Assembly: GCA_964564625.1 (NCBI GenBank)
Contig: CAZMBE010000002.1
Coordinates: 62,001-126,000, forward strand
Source: UBA2185 sp964564625
GTDB lineage: Bacteria; Desulfobacterota; Syntrophia; Syntrophales; UBA2185
Direction: 5' to 3'
Length of the DNA: 64,000 bases
Below, piece after piece: positions 26,803-37,158 of this stretch (position 1 is its first letter; each line of letters opens with the position of its first letter). A model generated the notes under the pieces. It had not been told where the DNA came from and did no database searches. It was given only the letters and a program-made list of their open reading frames with translations. Made by a program: the position numbers and the translations under genes.

Positions 26803-28845
26803 ATGGCACGATTCAAATTCGGTGAATCAACGTGTAAAGATTTGGATAAAGCATTGAGTTTAGAATGGCTGGAAACCAACGGAACAGGGGGTTATGCATC
26901 CAGTACAATACCCAATTGCAATACCAGAAAGTACCACGGCCTGTTAGTGGCGAATCTTAAAAACCCCCAGGGAAGGCATGTCCTTCTTTCATGGATTGAG
27001 GATTCCATTGTCCTGAGAGAAACGGAGTCTTTTTTCTCAGGCTGTCAATATCCCGGCGTCTTTCACCCCCGGGAAACATACTGTCTCACAGAGTTTCGAC
27101 TGGGTCATTTTCCACAGTTTACCTACGAAGCTGATACATTTCGCATCCATAAAACGATTTTGATGATTCACGGCAGGGATCGCGTCCTGATAAGGTACGA
27201 TATTGAACGATGTGAGTCTCCGGGCGTGCTGCGCATCAAACCTTTTCTCGCCTATCGTGGGCATCATATGTTGTCCAAACAAAATCTATATCTTCACACA
27301 AATACACGCAAAATAAGGAACGGGTTCACGATTACGCCATATGATGGCATGCCTGAGATTTATCTCTACACAAATGTGAAATCTCGATTCTACCATTCTC
27401 CTGTCTGGCACAACAATTTTGAATACAGGATAGAAAAAGAACGAGGCTTTGAATATCACGAGGATCTCTTTCGCCCCGGTATTTTTGAGATTCCGGTTAT
27501 AAGAGGCAGCATCGTCATCATTACCGCAGCACTGAATCACCGTGGCGATGGATTGGAAAAGATGTGGGCAGCGGAGACGAGAAGGCGGGAACGTGAGGCG
27601 TTAAGGAATGAAAAGGTTGCGGCGAATTATGCTGATGATGAGGACAAGGTTCATGTCCGCAATCTGATTGTTTCAGGGCGACAGCTCCTCGTGAAATCAC
27701 CTTCGGGCCGACCGACAATTATCGCCGGCTATCACTGGTTCGGCGACTGGGGGCGGGATACACTCATTTCCCTGCCGGGGCTTACATTCTGCAGTGGTCG
27801 TATCCGGGAAGGGATTGCCATCCTCATTTCACTTGGCGCACATGAAAAAGAAGGCCTCCTGCCTAACTATTTCTCCGACAGTGACACGGAGAATGCCTAT
27901 AATACGGTGGATACCTCCCTCTGGTATTTCTGGGCCGTTCAGCAATTGTTAAAATACTCGGGGGATATTGGGGCCGTCAAGAGCAGAATGTGGCCGGTTA
28001 TGAAGAGGATTCTGAAGGGATATATGGATGGAACCGTATTCAATATCCATATGACGGAAAACGGTTTACTTCACGCGGGTGATGGAGATACCGATCTGAC
28101 ATGGATGGATGCGACTGTCAATGGTACACCTGTTACCCCGCGATGGGGTTATCCTGTAGAAATCAATGCCCTATGGTACAATGCGGTATGTTTTGCCAAT
28201 GAACTTGCCCGGCGTTTTGATGATCATGAATATTACTTCCATGATTTGCCTGCCAGGATAAAAGAGTCTTTCATTCATACTTTCTGGATGGAGAGGGAAT
28301 CATGTCTTGGTGATGTCTTCTACGATGGCTTTTTGGATCGCGCTATCAGGCCAAATCAGATTCTGGCCGTCTCTCTTCCCTATTCACCGTTGGAACCTTT
28401 ACAATGGAGAGGTGTCGTTGAGAATGTCATGGGGCATCTGCTCACCCCTGTGGGGCTGCGGACTCTCTCTCCGGAGGACAAGCACTATAAGGGGCGCTAT
28501 GAAGGTGATGGTTCTCAACGAGACGCAGTGTATCATCAGGGCACGGTATGGCCCTGGCTAATAGCGCATTTCGGTGAAGCGTACATCAAAGTCGAACAAG
28601 ACAGGGCTTTCGCAAAGAGTTTTCTCACTAATCTCATACGGTCGTTTGTAACCCGTCATATGAGGGAGGCAGGCATAGGGTGCGTATCTGAAATTTTTGA
28701 TGGCGATCTTCCCCATCGTCCGAACGGGTGTATTTCACAAGCCTGGAGCGTTGCCGGATTAATCAGATTGTACACCCTGCTTAACGAACCCACTAGTGGA
28801 CATATTTCCCCTCGCAAGCTTCGGGCAAGGCGAGCGAATGGATGA
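26803..28845 (+). CDS. Glycogen debranching enzyme (amylo-alpha-1,6-glucosidase)
   Basis: 680 residues. N-terminal GDE domain (LEWLETNGTGGYASSTIP, NTRKYHGLLVA), linker, and a C-terminal (alpha/alpha)6 catalytic domain with AGYHWFGDWGRDTLISLPGL (catalytic Asp segment), NYFSDSDTENAYNTVDTSLW, DLTWMDA and YHQGTVWPWLIAHF. It removes alpha-1,6 branch stubs. First gene of the alpha-glucan cluster (26.8-35.9 kb). ATG follows a GGAG site. Confidence 0.93.
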   Translation: MARFKFGESTCKDLDKALSLEWLETNGTGGYASSTIPNCNTRKYHGLLVANLKNPQGRHVLLSWIEDSIVLRETESFFSGCQYPGVFHPRETYCLTEFRLGHFPQFTYEADTFRIHKTILMIHGRDRVLIRYDIERCESPGVLRIKPFLAYRGHHMLSKQNLYLHTNTRKIRNGFTITPYDGMPEIYLYTNVKSRFYHSPVWHNNFEYRIEKERGFEYHEDLFRPGIFEIPVIRGSIVIITAALNHRGDGLEKMWAAETRRREREALRNEKVAANYADDEDKVHVRNLIVSGRQLLVKSPSGRPTIIAGYHWFGDWGRDTLISLPGLTFCSGRIREGIAILISLGAHEKEGLLPNYFSDSDTENAYNTVDTSLWYFWAVQQLLKYSGDIGAVKSRMWPVMKRILKGYMDGTVFNIHMTENGLLHAGDGDTDLTWMDATVNGTPVTPRWGYPVEINALWYNAVCFANELARRFDDHEYYFHDLPARIKESFIHTFWMERESCLGDVFYDGFLDRAIRPNQILAVSLPYSPLEPLQWRGVVENVMGHLLTPVGLRTLSPEDKHYKGRYEGDGSQRDAVYHQGTVWPWLIAHFGEAYIKVEQDRAFAKSFLTNLIRSFVTRHMREAGIGCVSEIFDGDLPHRPNGCISQAWSVAGLIRLYTLLNEPTSGHISPRKLRARRANG

Positions 28846-29102
28846 CAGTATCCTTTCTTATGGGTTGAGGTTTCTGAGAAGATTACTACGGCGGAGGCAT
28901 TCAAGTTGACGATTCATCCATGAAAAGCAGGAGATGATAACGCGCTATGGAGTGTGGAGAAGAGGCTTTTTCTGGTTTACATTCTCTGTACGTTATGTAA
29001 TGATCACTGCCCTATATTTAATAGGTTCACACAGTGGTCACCTCAATTACCATAATCCGATACAGGTAATTGTCCGTCTGATAGTAAGGAGGCAAATGGC
29101 CG

Positions 29103-30398
29103 GTGAAAATCCTCATGTTTGGATGGGAATTTCCTCCCCATATTAGCGGTGGTCTCGGGACGGCTTGTTTCGGCCTCACGAAGGCGCTGGTAAGCCTCGG
29201 TCATGAGATTTCATTTGTTATTCCAAAAGTGTTGAGCGATGTCGGAACAGTACATGTGAATTTGATTTCCGCTTCCGGGGTTCATGTACGGGAGGTGTCT
29301 ACGGAAACAGTGAAGGTTTTCAAGGGGCTTGATATAAGATTGATCAATTCAGTTCTCACGCCATACGTGAGTGAAAGACAGTATGGGAATTTACTGCAAG
29401 ATCGGACTTTGAAGCAGTCCGTATGCGAAAAAGCACCGGGCGAAGCGTATGGTTCCACGGCCTTTGACAGCTCTCCTCACTATGGTTCAAATCTTATTGC
29501 AGAAGTTATACGATATGCAAGGGTGGCGGGAAGTATTGCCAAAAGCTGTTCCTTCGATGTCATCCATGCCCATGACTGGATGACTGTCCTGGCCGGTCTT
29601 TATGCAAAGGAAAAAAGCGGGAAACCTCTTATACTCCATGTTCATTCCCTTGAATTTGATAGAAGCGGCGAACATGTCAATCAGAATATCTACTATGTCG
29701 AACGATTCGGCATGGTGGTGGCAGATCATATTGTTGCGGTAAGTCATTATACAAAAGAAGAGATTGTACACCACTATGGCATTAATCCCGACAAAATATC
29801 CGTCGTGCATAATGCTGTTACCCGCAAAGAAGCTGAACCGTTGTATCATGCGAAGAAAAGCCCCGATAAAAAAATTATCCTTTTCCTTGGCAGAATCACT
29901 TTCCAGAAGGGCCCTGAGTACTTTGTGGAAGCGGCAGCAAAAGTCCTGAAGAAAATTCCTGAAGCCACGTTTGTCATGGCAGGTTCTGGGGACATGATGC
30001 CCCTCATGATAGAACGGGTTGCCGAATTGGGAATCGGTAAAAATGTTCACTTCACGGGATTTCTGCAGGGAACAGAAATCGAACAGATATTCACCATGAG
30101 TGATCTTTATATCATGCCGAGTGTGTCTGAGCCTTTTGGTATCTCGCCACTTGAGGCAATGATTTACGATGTACCTGTTATTATTTCCAGACAGTCAGGG
30201 GTCGCGGAGATACTTCATCATGCATTGAAGGTTGATTTCTGGGATGTTGACGAGATTGCCAATAAGATCATTGCAATTTTAAAATACCCGAACCTGGTAG
30301 CGGAGCTAATCGAGAAGTCACGTGAAGAACTGCACAATGTCCGATGGGAAACGGCCGCCGAAAAGATCGTCCAGATCTATAACCACCTCGTGCATTAA
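29103..30398 (+). CDS. Glycosyltransferase family 4, glycogen-synthase-like
   Basis: 431 residues. N-terminus KILMFGWEFPPHISGGLGTACFGL is the ADP/UDP-glucose binding loop of GT4/GT5 enzymes. Then VIHAHDWMTVLAG, ILHVHSLEFDRSG, VAVSHYTKEEIVHHYG, ILFLGRITFQKGPEYFVEAA, and MPSVSEPFGISPLEAM (donor-binding Glu motif). Probably builds or extends alpha-glucan. GTG start at 29103 with GGAGG upstream. Lies 12 nt before the GH57 gene. Confidence 0.9.
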   Translation: MKILMFGWEFPPHISGGLGTACFGLTKALVSLGHEISFVIPKVLSDVGTVHVNLISASGVHVREVSTETVKVFKGLDIRLINSVLTPYVSERQYGNLLQDRTLKQSVCEKAPGEAYGSTAFDSSPHYGSNLIAEVIRYARVAGSIAKSCSFDVIHAHDWMTVLAGLYAKEKSGKPLILHVHSLEFDRSGEHVNQNIYYVERFGMVVADHIVAVSHYTKEEIVHHYGINPDKISVVHNAVTRKEAEPLYHAKKSPDKKIILFLGRITFQKGPEYFVEAAAKVLKKIPEATFVMAGSGDMMPLMIERVAELGIGKNVHFTGFLQGTEIEQIFTMSDLYIMPSVSEPFGISPLEAMIYDVPVIISRQSGVAEILHHALKVDFWDVDEIANKIIAILKYPNLVAELIEKSREELHNVRWETAAEKIVQIYNHLVH

Positions 30399-30410
30399 AA
30401 AGGTAATAAC

Positions 30411-31619
30411 ATGACAAACATTTGTCTTTACTTCCATATCCATCAGCCACAGTGGCTGAGGCACTATACCTTTTTCGATATTGATCATGACCATGTGTAT
30501 GAGGATAAGGAAAGAAATCTCAAGAGACTGAATATCGTGTCTGAACAATGTTATCTTCCGGCCAACAGTGTCATTCTTGACTTGATTACACGATATAAGG
30601 GGAATTTCCGGATCGCCTTTTCGATCACGGGCATTCTTCTTGATCAGCTTGAAAAGCATCGCGTCGATGTTTTGGACAGTTTTACACGGCTTGCCGACAC
30701 AGGATGTGTGGAGTTCATTGGTGAGACGTATTACCACTCCTTTGCCTTCCTGTTTTCTGCACGGGAATTTCGAGAGCAAGCGATGTTGCATAAACACAGG
30801 ATAAAAACACTGTTTGGTCAGAATCCCAGGGCATTCCGACATCCCGGACTCATCTACAACAATGATCTTGCAAAGATCGTAGAGAAAATGGGATACCATA
30901 TCATTCTGGCCGACGGCGCAGATAAAGCGTTAGGATGGCGTTCTCCCAACTATGTCTATCAACCGTCTGGGTGTAAGAAACTGAAACTGCTCTTGAGAAG
31001 CGATCGTCTATCTGATGATATTACATTGCGTTTCTCAAACGCACAATGGTCTGAATATCCCCTTTTTGCTGATACATGTGCCCACTGGATTCACGCTATG
31101 CATGGAACGGGAGATGTCATTAATCTTGCGATTGATTATCAGATATTTGGTGAACACGGGCGTAAGGAATCAGGAATTTATGAATTCATGCGTTTGCTTC
31201 CCCGCGAAATCTTAAAGCACCCTGATTTCAAATTTCTTACCCCTGCAGAGATTTCCAAAAATCTTGATCCAGTTGCACAGCTGGATATCAGGGATAGTGT
31301 CGCCTGTGCTGATGGTGAAAATGATTTACGTGACTGGTTGGGCAACAGCTTGCAGAAGGACGCTGTTGCTTCACTGTACGGTATGGAAGCAAAACTGAGA
31401 CGGCGCAAAGACGAAGAGCTTCTCCGCACCTGGCGCCTTCTCCAGGAATCTGAAAATTTTTATTATATGTGTACCAAAGGGCTTGCCAACGGAGATGAAC
31501 ATACGTCCCCCAATCCATATGGATCTCCCTATGATGCGTATATAAACTATATGAACATCATCGATGATTTTTCCGGTATTTTGTATAAGAAAAGGAGTAG
31601 TGCGAATGAAGGAGCATAA
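30411..31619 (+). CDS. GH57 family alpha-amylase/glucanotransferase
   Basis: 402 residues with the five GH57 regions: CLYFHIHQPQW, SITGILLDQLE, EFIGETYYHSFAFLF, FRHPGLIYNNDLAKIVEKMG, and AIDYQIFGEHG. Cytoplasmic (no signal peptide). Acts on alpha-glucan, either hydrolysis or transfer. Its last 14 nt overlap the start of the GT3-GT35 gene, so expression is coupled. Confidence 0.92.
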   Translation: MTNICLYFHIHQPQWLRHYTFFDIDHDHVYEDKERNLKRLNIVSEQCYLPANSVILDLITRYKGNFRIAFSITGILLDQLEKHRVDVLDSFTRLADTGCVEFIGETYYHSFAFLFSAREFREQAMLHKHRIKTLFGQNPRAFRHPGLIYNNDLAKIVEKMGYHIILADGADKALGWRSPNYVYQPSGCKKLKLLLRSDRLSDDITLRFSNAQWSEYPLFADTCAHWIHAMHGTGDVINLAIDYQIFGEHGRKESGIYEFMRLLPREILKHPDFKFLTPAEISKNLDPVAQLDIRDSVACADGENDLRDWLGNSLQKDAVASLYGMEAKLRRRKDEELLRTWRLLQESENFYYMCTKGLANGDEHTSPNPYGSPYDAYINYMNIIDDFSGILYKKRSSANEGA

Positions 31620-34600
31620 AAGAGGCTATCTGTTTGAGGTCAGTTGGGAAGTTTGTAATAAGGTCGGCGGCATATATACCGTCGTCTCCAGTAAGACCAG
31701 GGATGCTGTCAAGAACTATAGCGAACGCTACTTTCTCCTAGGGCCCGATCTCAAAACGAATCCTGATTTTGAAGAAACTGATGAAAACTGCTGGGTAAGG
31801 TTGAGAGAGTCTATGGCCATAAAAGAAATCCCCTGCCGTTTTGGCAGATGGAAAATCCCCGGTGAGCCGAAGGTCATACTTGTCGGCTTTGGGAAAAAAT
31901 ATGATAAAGAACAGTTGCTCTACCGGCTCTGGGAAGATTTCGGCGTTGATTCAATCGCAGGTGGTTGGGACTATGTAGAACCGGTAATGTTCAGTTACGC
32001 CTGCGGTGAGGTCATCGAGACAGTGTATAATATAATGGTAAAGCCCCATGGCATGCCGGCCGTGGCCCAGTTTCATGAGTGGATGTGCGGTGCGGGACTC
32101 CTCTACTTGAAAAAAAAGGTCCCGGAAATGGGCACTGTCTTTACTACCCATGCCACAATCCTGGGGAGAACCCTTGCCGGTTCAGGTGTGGATATCTATA
32201 CCGTTATGGAAAATCTCTCGCCGCAGATAGAAGCAAGCGCCCATAACATCAAAGCAAAATATTCCATGGAAGTAGCCTCGGTGAGGGAATCGGACTGTTT
32301 TACAACGGTCAGTGAAATAACCGCCTCAGAAGCGAAAAATTTTCTCGGCAGATACCCCGACATGATTACACCCAATGGGCTCGATATAGACCACATTCCT
32401 GATCTCGCGGAGGACAGAAAGCCTGCATTGAGTGCGAGGGAAAAACTCCTCGGTGCCGCGTCGCGGTGCTTGAAGAAAGATTTTCCTGCCAATACGAAGA
32501 TTCTTGTCATATCAGGGCGCTATGAATTTTATAATAAAGGCATCGATATATTTCTGAATGCCTTAAGCCGGCTCGATAAAGAAATGAACAGAGATCAGGT
32601 AGTTCTGGCCTTTCTTTTTGTTATTAACAGTCACATGGATTTGGTTCCTGGCCTGCAGTGTGATCATCCAAGAACGGAAGGTATCCCCCCGATCGCCACC
32701 CACAGGCTCCATAATGAGGCCCATGATCCCATTCTCCAGGCATGCAACAGGCTGGGGCTTATAAACTCAGCACTAAACAAGGTGAACGTCATCTTTGACC
32801 CGGCATACCTGAACGGCCATGATGGTCTTATTAACATGACCTATTACGAAGCCCTTTCGGGTTGTGACCTGGGGGTCTTCCCGTCGTACTATGAACCATG
32901 GGGATACACACCCCTGGAAAGCGCCGCGTACGCCGTGCCCACGATCACCACGGATCAGTCAGGATTTGGTCTTTGGGTTCAGCAGATGGCGGTAGAGAGC
33001 GGTGGCGTCATCCTTTTGAAACGCAAGGGAGTGAAAATCAACTCAATTGAAGAAAATTTATTTGCAATCTTCAAGGATTTTCTCTCCTGGAGCAATAAGG
33101 AAATGGAGGAGAAAAGGAAAGGTGCCCGTAATGTTGCGCTTAAGGCGAACTGGAAGGATTTTTTCAAGTTTTATCTTAAGGCCTATGATAAAGCGCTTGA
33201 TGTTTCCCGCGAACGAGCGGAAAATCTCATCTTAATAGACTACAGGGTGGAAAGGAAATATGTGTTCGCCGGGACCGTATCGGCGCAGCCACACTTTCGC
33301 GCGTTTACCGCTGTCGTCAATCTTCCTCTCAAGATTGAGAGGCTCAGAGAACTTGCCTACAATCTCTGGTGGACGTGGCATCCTAAGGCACGCGGTCTGT
33401 ATATCTCTCTTGATCCAAAATTGTGGCAGGAGATGGGAAATAACCCCGTCAGAATGCTTGAAACGGTATCGCCGGAAAAATTATCAGAGGCCACGGAAAA
33501 CGCCTCTTACATGGCCCAGTATACGCAGACTCTTCAGCAGTTCGACGAATATATGAACGACAGGACGCCTAATGAAAAGATACAGGTATCTCCGGCCATC
33601 AAATGGTCATCGCCGGTTGCGTATTTCTCAGCTGAATACGGTCTTCATGAAATAATCCCCATATATTCCGGCGGACTGGGCACGCTCTCCGGTGATCATC
33701 TCAAGACCGCCAGTGACCTGAATATTCCGCTCGTGGGTATCGGTCTTCTTTATAAGAACGGTTATTTCAAACAGGTGATTGACAAGAACGGTTACCAGAT
33801 TGCGGAGTATCCGGAAAACGATTTTTCCGTCATGCCTATTCAGATTCTTCGAGACGATGCGGGGAATGAGGTGCAGATATACATAGAACTGCCCGGGAGA
33901 ACACTGTACGCGAATATCTGGGAAGTAAAGGTGGGACGTGTTTCGCTGTACCTTATTAATGCTGATGTGCCGGGGAATACCCTTCAGGATAGAAAAATAA
34001 CGGAGCGGCTCTATCCCGCAGACCAGAGAGTGCGGATAGAACAGGAAATACTTTTAGGGATGGGTGGTGTCAGGTTGATAAAGAAATTGGGTATCAGGCC
34101 GCGTGTATACCACATTAATGAAGGGCATTCCGCATTTCTTATTTTTGAGCGAATTGCCGACCTGATGAGTGAAGAAGGAATTTCCCTCGATGAAGCCACC
34201 GAGATCGTTCGCGGCAGTACCGTGTTTACAACCCATACGCCTGTGGAAGCGGGAATTGAAAGGTTCCCTAAAGATATGATGGAATATTACTTCTCCAGTT
34301 TCGTCAAGAGAACGGGCATGTCCTGGTCGCAGTTCTGGGAGTGGGGAAGAACGGAGGGAGGTGAAGGAAAATCATTTTTTATGACCAATCTCGCCTTTAG
34401 AATCGCGCACAAAAGTAATGCCGTGAGTAAGGTTCATGAAGAGGTGTCGAAACGTATGTGGTATGACGTATGGAAGGGTTTTAACATTTCGGACATCCCG
34501 ATCAGCCATATCACAAACGGCACCCACACCATGTCTTACATCGCAGAGAGAATGAAAGTCCTCTTCGATACATATCTGGGGCCAGAATGGAGAAATACCA

Positions 34601-35859
34601 TCACAGACACTGAAGTCTGGAAAAATGTGCAGGACATTCCCGACTCCTTGCTGTGGGATACCAGATATGAACTCAAGCAGAAATTGCTCAATTTTCTGAG
34701 GGAATATCTTTCCACGCACTGGTTGAAGTATGGTTATACAAAAACATGGCGGGAGGAGTTTTTTTCCAAAATCAATCCGGCTGCTCTGATGATAGGTTTC
34801 GCGAGAAGGTTCGCGCCTTATAAACGCGCCGACATGCTTTTTTATGACTTGGACCGCCTGGATAGAATTTTAAATCATCCCACCCGTCCTGTTCATATTA
34901 TCTTCGCGGGAAAAGCGCATCCGAATGATGAAATGGGGAAAGGCATTATTAAGAGGGTCATTGATGTCTGCCGGGATGAGAGATTCAGAGGCAAGATTTT
35001 TTTCATCGAGGACTATAACATTGACATAGCCCGGCGGCTTGTTCAGGGAGTTGACGTGTGGTTGAATACGCCGCGAAGGCCTTATGAAGCGAGCGGCACG
35101 AGCGGTGAAAAGGTTGTTGCAAACGGGGTGCTTAATGTAAGCATTGCTGACGGGTGGTGGTGTGAAGGCTTTGATGGGACAAACGGCTGGACCATAGGGC
35201 CTGTCGTGAAAGGATATTCTCCGGAAATAATGAATGTTGACGAAGAAGACGGGCAGTCACTGTACACTGTGCTTGAAAATTCAGTGATACCCACATTCTA
35301 TAACCGGGAAATATCGGGACTCCCGGAAAAATGGATCAGCATGATAAAGAAGTCCATACAAACCCTTATGCCAAAATTCAACACGGAAAGGATGCTTCTC
35401 GAATACTACCATACCATGTATCTGCCCACGGCGGAAAGAGAACATGAGCTTTATACAAATTCGCACATGCTGGCCCGTGAACTTGCCGACTGGAAGCGAA
35501 AAATTCCCATGCGTTTTTCCTCTCTCAGGCTGCTGGATGTAAGTATTGAAGGGATTCATGGTGATACGGTATTGGTTGATCAACCATTGACCGTAAACGC
35601 ACGAATTGATCCTGGAAAGGTAAACCCTGATGAAATTTTGGTAGAGCTGGTAATCGGGAAAAAAGATGGATACGAATTTGCAGGTACCCCGGATTGTGTG
35701 CCTTTAAATGTCGCTGAAGAAACACCTGATGGGATCATCATATATTCGGCGGACTATATCGTCAAGTATAACGGTCCCTATCTCTATGGTGTCCGGGTAC
35801 TGCCGTTTCACAAAAATCTTGCTGCAAAGCAGGAAACAGGCCTGATCCTCTGGGCGTGA
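31606..35859 (+). CDS. GT3 glycogen synthase fused to GT35 alpha-glucan phosphorylase
   Basis: 1417 residues from ATG 31606 (AAGGAG 9 nt upstream; the frame opens 14 codons earlier). Residues 1-560: GT3-type synthase like the eukaryotic/yeast form (FEVSWEVCNKVGGIYTVVSSK, AQFHEWMCGAGLLYLKK, TTHATILGRTLAG, PSYYEPWGYTPLESAAY). Residues about 580-1417: phosphorylase of the DUF3417 type (LAYNLWWTWHPKARGLY, VAYFSAEYGLHEIIPIYSGG, INEGHSAFL, GFARRFAPYKRADM, PYEASGTSGEKVVANG with the PLP Lys). One chain therefore carries both a synthase and a phosphorylase. Last gene of the alpha-glucan cluster. Confidence 0.92.
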   Translation: MKEHKRGYLFEVSWEVCNKVGGIYTVVSSKTRDAVKNYSERYFLLGPDLKTNPDFEETDENCWVRLRESMAIKEIPCRFGRWKIPGEPKVILVGFGKKYDKEQLLYRLWEDFGVDSIAGGWDYVEPVMFSYACGEVIETVYNIMVKPHGMPAVAQFHEWMCGAGLLYLKKKVPEMGTVFTTHATILGRTLAGSGVDIYTVMENLSPQIEASAHNIKAKYSMEVASVRESDCFTTVSEITASEAKNFLGRYPDMITPNGLDIDHIPDLAEDRKPALSAREKLLGAASRCLKKDFPANTKILVISGRYEFYNKGIDIFLNALSRLDKEMNRDQVVLAFLFVINSHMDLVPGLQCDHPRTEGIPPIATHRLHNEAHDPILQACNRLGLINSALNKVNVIFDPAYLNGHDGLINMTYYEALSGCDLGVFPSYYEPWGYTPLESAAYAVPTITTDQSGFGLWVQQMAVESGGVILLKRKGVKINSIEENLFAIFKDFLSWSNKEMEEKRKGARNVALKANWKDFFKFYLKAYDKALDVSRERAENLILIDYRVERKYVFAGTVSAQPHFRAFTAVVNLPLKIERLRELAYNLWWTWHPKARGLYISLDPKLWQEMGNNPVRMLETVSPEKLSEATENASYMAQYTQTLQQFDEYMNDRTPNEKIQVSPAIKWSSPVAYFSAEYGLHEIIPIYSGGLGTLSGDHLKTASDLNIPLVGIGLLYKNGYFKQVIDKNGYQIAEYPENDFSVMPIQILRDDAGNEVQIYIELPGRTLYANIWEVKVGRVSLYLINADVPGNTLQDRKITERLYPADQRVRIEQEILLGMGGVRLIKKLGIRPRVYHINEGHSAFLIFERIADLMSEEGISLDEATEIVRGSTVFTTHTPVEAGIERFPKDMMEYYFSSFVKRTGMSWSQFWEWGRTEGGEGKSFFMTNLAFRIAHKSNAVSKVHEEVSKRMWYDVWKGFNISDIPISHITNGTHTMSYIAERMKVLFDTYLGPEWRNTITDTEVWKNVQDIPDSLLWDTRYELKQKLLNFLREYLSTHWLKYGYTKTWREEFFSKINPAALMIGFARRFAPYKRADMLFYDLDRLDRILNHPTRPVHIIFAGKAHPNDEMGKGIIKRVIDVCRDERFRGKIFFIEDYNIDIARRLVQGVDVWLNTPRRPYEASGTSGEKVVANGVLNVSIADGWWCEGFDGTNGWTIGPVVKGYSPEIMNVDEEDGQSLYTVLENSVIPTFYNREISGLPEKWISMIKKSIQTLMPKFNTERMLLEYYHTMYLPTAEREHELYTNSHMLARELADWKRKIPMRFSSLRLLDVSIEGIHGDTVLVDQPLTVNARIDPGKVNPDEILVELVIGKKDGYEFAGTPDCVPLNVAEETPDGIIIYSADYIVKYNGPYLYGVRVLPFHKNLAAKQETGLILWA

Positions 35860-35950
35860 CATAAACTTGCCTTCACGTGTACCATATGATGCTGGATGGG
35901 ACACAACGAGAAAAAGGGATAGTGGAGCAGCGCCCTGCAGGTGGGTAGCT

Positions 35951-36175
35951 TTACTTGCGGCTAATGAACATTACAATGATCGTGAGAATGATGCTGATGA
36001 CAATACTGGTAGCCAAGGGGAAATAGAAGGTGAAATTTTTCCCCTTGTAGTAAAAGTCGCCGGGGAGCTTTCCGATCCACGGTATTTTCCCTCCCAGGAG
36101 GAGAAGGCCTCCGATGCCCGCGATAACGAGACCGATGATGAGAAGTACTTTACCAAAGCCGGATACATCAAACAT
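35951..36175 (-). CDS. DUF2905 small membrane protein
   Basis: 74 residues. Two membrane helices (VLLIIGLVIAGIGGLLLLGG and LATSIVISIILTIIVMFI) flank the family motif KIPWIGKLPGDFYYKGKNF. Function unknown; widespread in deltaproteobacteria. Follows the radical SAM gene by 17 nt on the same strand. Confidence 0.9.
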   Translation of the reverse strand: MFDVSGFGKVLLIIGLVIAGIGGLLLLGGKIPWIGKLPGDFYYKGKNFTFYFPLATSIVISIILTIIVMFISRK

Positions 36176-36192
36176 ATAATTCTATACCACAT

Positions 36193-37158
36193 TTATGCCC
36201 ACTTGAAAGGCATCTTCTTTTCAAAATCAGGCGATAGCGCACGGTTATCCACATCCTGAGTGAAGATATTCTCAAAACCTATGTCGAGGGCATAATTGAT
36301 CACGTGCTCATATTCCACGCGGGTGATTCTCCTGCCCAGGGAGGGATGATCTTTGACAGAGGGCATGGGTGTATACTGGGACATGATGCTTAAAGGTACG
36401 GATGGAGACAGGTGTGTTTTGATCAGCCTGAGGACCTCAAGACTATTGGATATAAAGCCGGGGAGAATCAGATGGCGAATGATAACACCTCTTTTCGCGA
36501 TGCCTTCATCTAACAAGAGCGAATCTCCCACCTGCCGCAGCATTTCTCTGATGGATTCCAGGGCATATCGGGGATAATTCTTCACCCCGGAAAGGACCAG
36601 AGCCTCATTCTCGGTGCCATACTTGAAATCAGGCAGGTAGATGTCCACCATCCCGTCGAGGATTTTTACCACTTCCGGATTTTCGTAACCGCCGCAATTG
36701 TACACGAGGGGGAGTCCTAATCCTTTCCGGCGGGCGGTCATAAAAGCCTCCATAATCCCCGGTATATGGGGAGTGGGTGTCACCGGTTCGATGTTGTGAC
36801 AGTGTGTGTCCTGCAGTGACAGCATGATTCCCGAAAGGCCCTCAATGTCTGTCCGCTCTCCGGAAACATCGTGGCTCACCTGATAATTCTGGCAATAGAT
36901 GCATTTGAGAATGCACGAAGCGAGGAAGATTGTTCCCGCACCCTGTGTTCCTGAAATGGGAGGTTCTTCTCCATAATGCGGGAGGGCACGGTTCAGAATG
37001 ATGTTGTCTGAAAGGCGACAAAACCCTAACTCACCGATTGTCCTGTTGACCCTGCATTTTCTCGGGCAGAGTGTACAGCTTTTCAGAATTTCTTTTAATC
37101 GATCAACTTTTCGGAATGAGATCGCTTCCGCGTTCACGTATGATTGTACCTTACTCAA
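36193..37158 (-). CDS. Radical SAM protein, PflA-like (COG1313 type)
   Basis: 321 residues. An N-terminal Cys motif (CTLCPRKCRVNR) precedes the radical SAM site SCILKCIYCQNYQVSHD (CX3CX2C for the 4Fe-4S cluster). GAGTIFLASCIL, NCGGYENPEVVKIL and HLILPGFISNSLEVLRLI are typical of this PflA-related group, whose substrate is mostly unknown. It appears to start at TTG 37158, overlapping the patatin stop by 8 nt, with GGAAA upstream; a GTG at 37137 is an alternative. Confidence 0.87.
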   Translation of the reverse strand: MSKVQSYVNAEAISFRKVDRLKEILKSCTLCPRKCRVNRTIGELGFCRLSDNIILNRALPHYGEEPPISGTQGAGTIFLASCILKCIYCQNYQVSHDVSGERTDIEGLSGIMLSLQDTHCHNIEPVTPTPHIPGIMEAFMTARRKGLGLPLVYNCGGYENPEVVKILDGMVDIYLPDFKYGTENEALVLSGVKNYPRYALESIREMLRQVGDSLLLDEGIAKRGVIIRHLILPGFISNSLEVLRLIKTHLSPSVPLSIMSQYTPMPSVKDHPSLGRRITRVEYEHVINYALDIGFENIFTQDVDNRALSPDFEKKMPFKWA

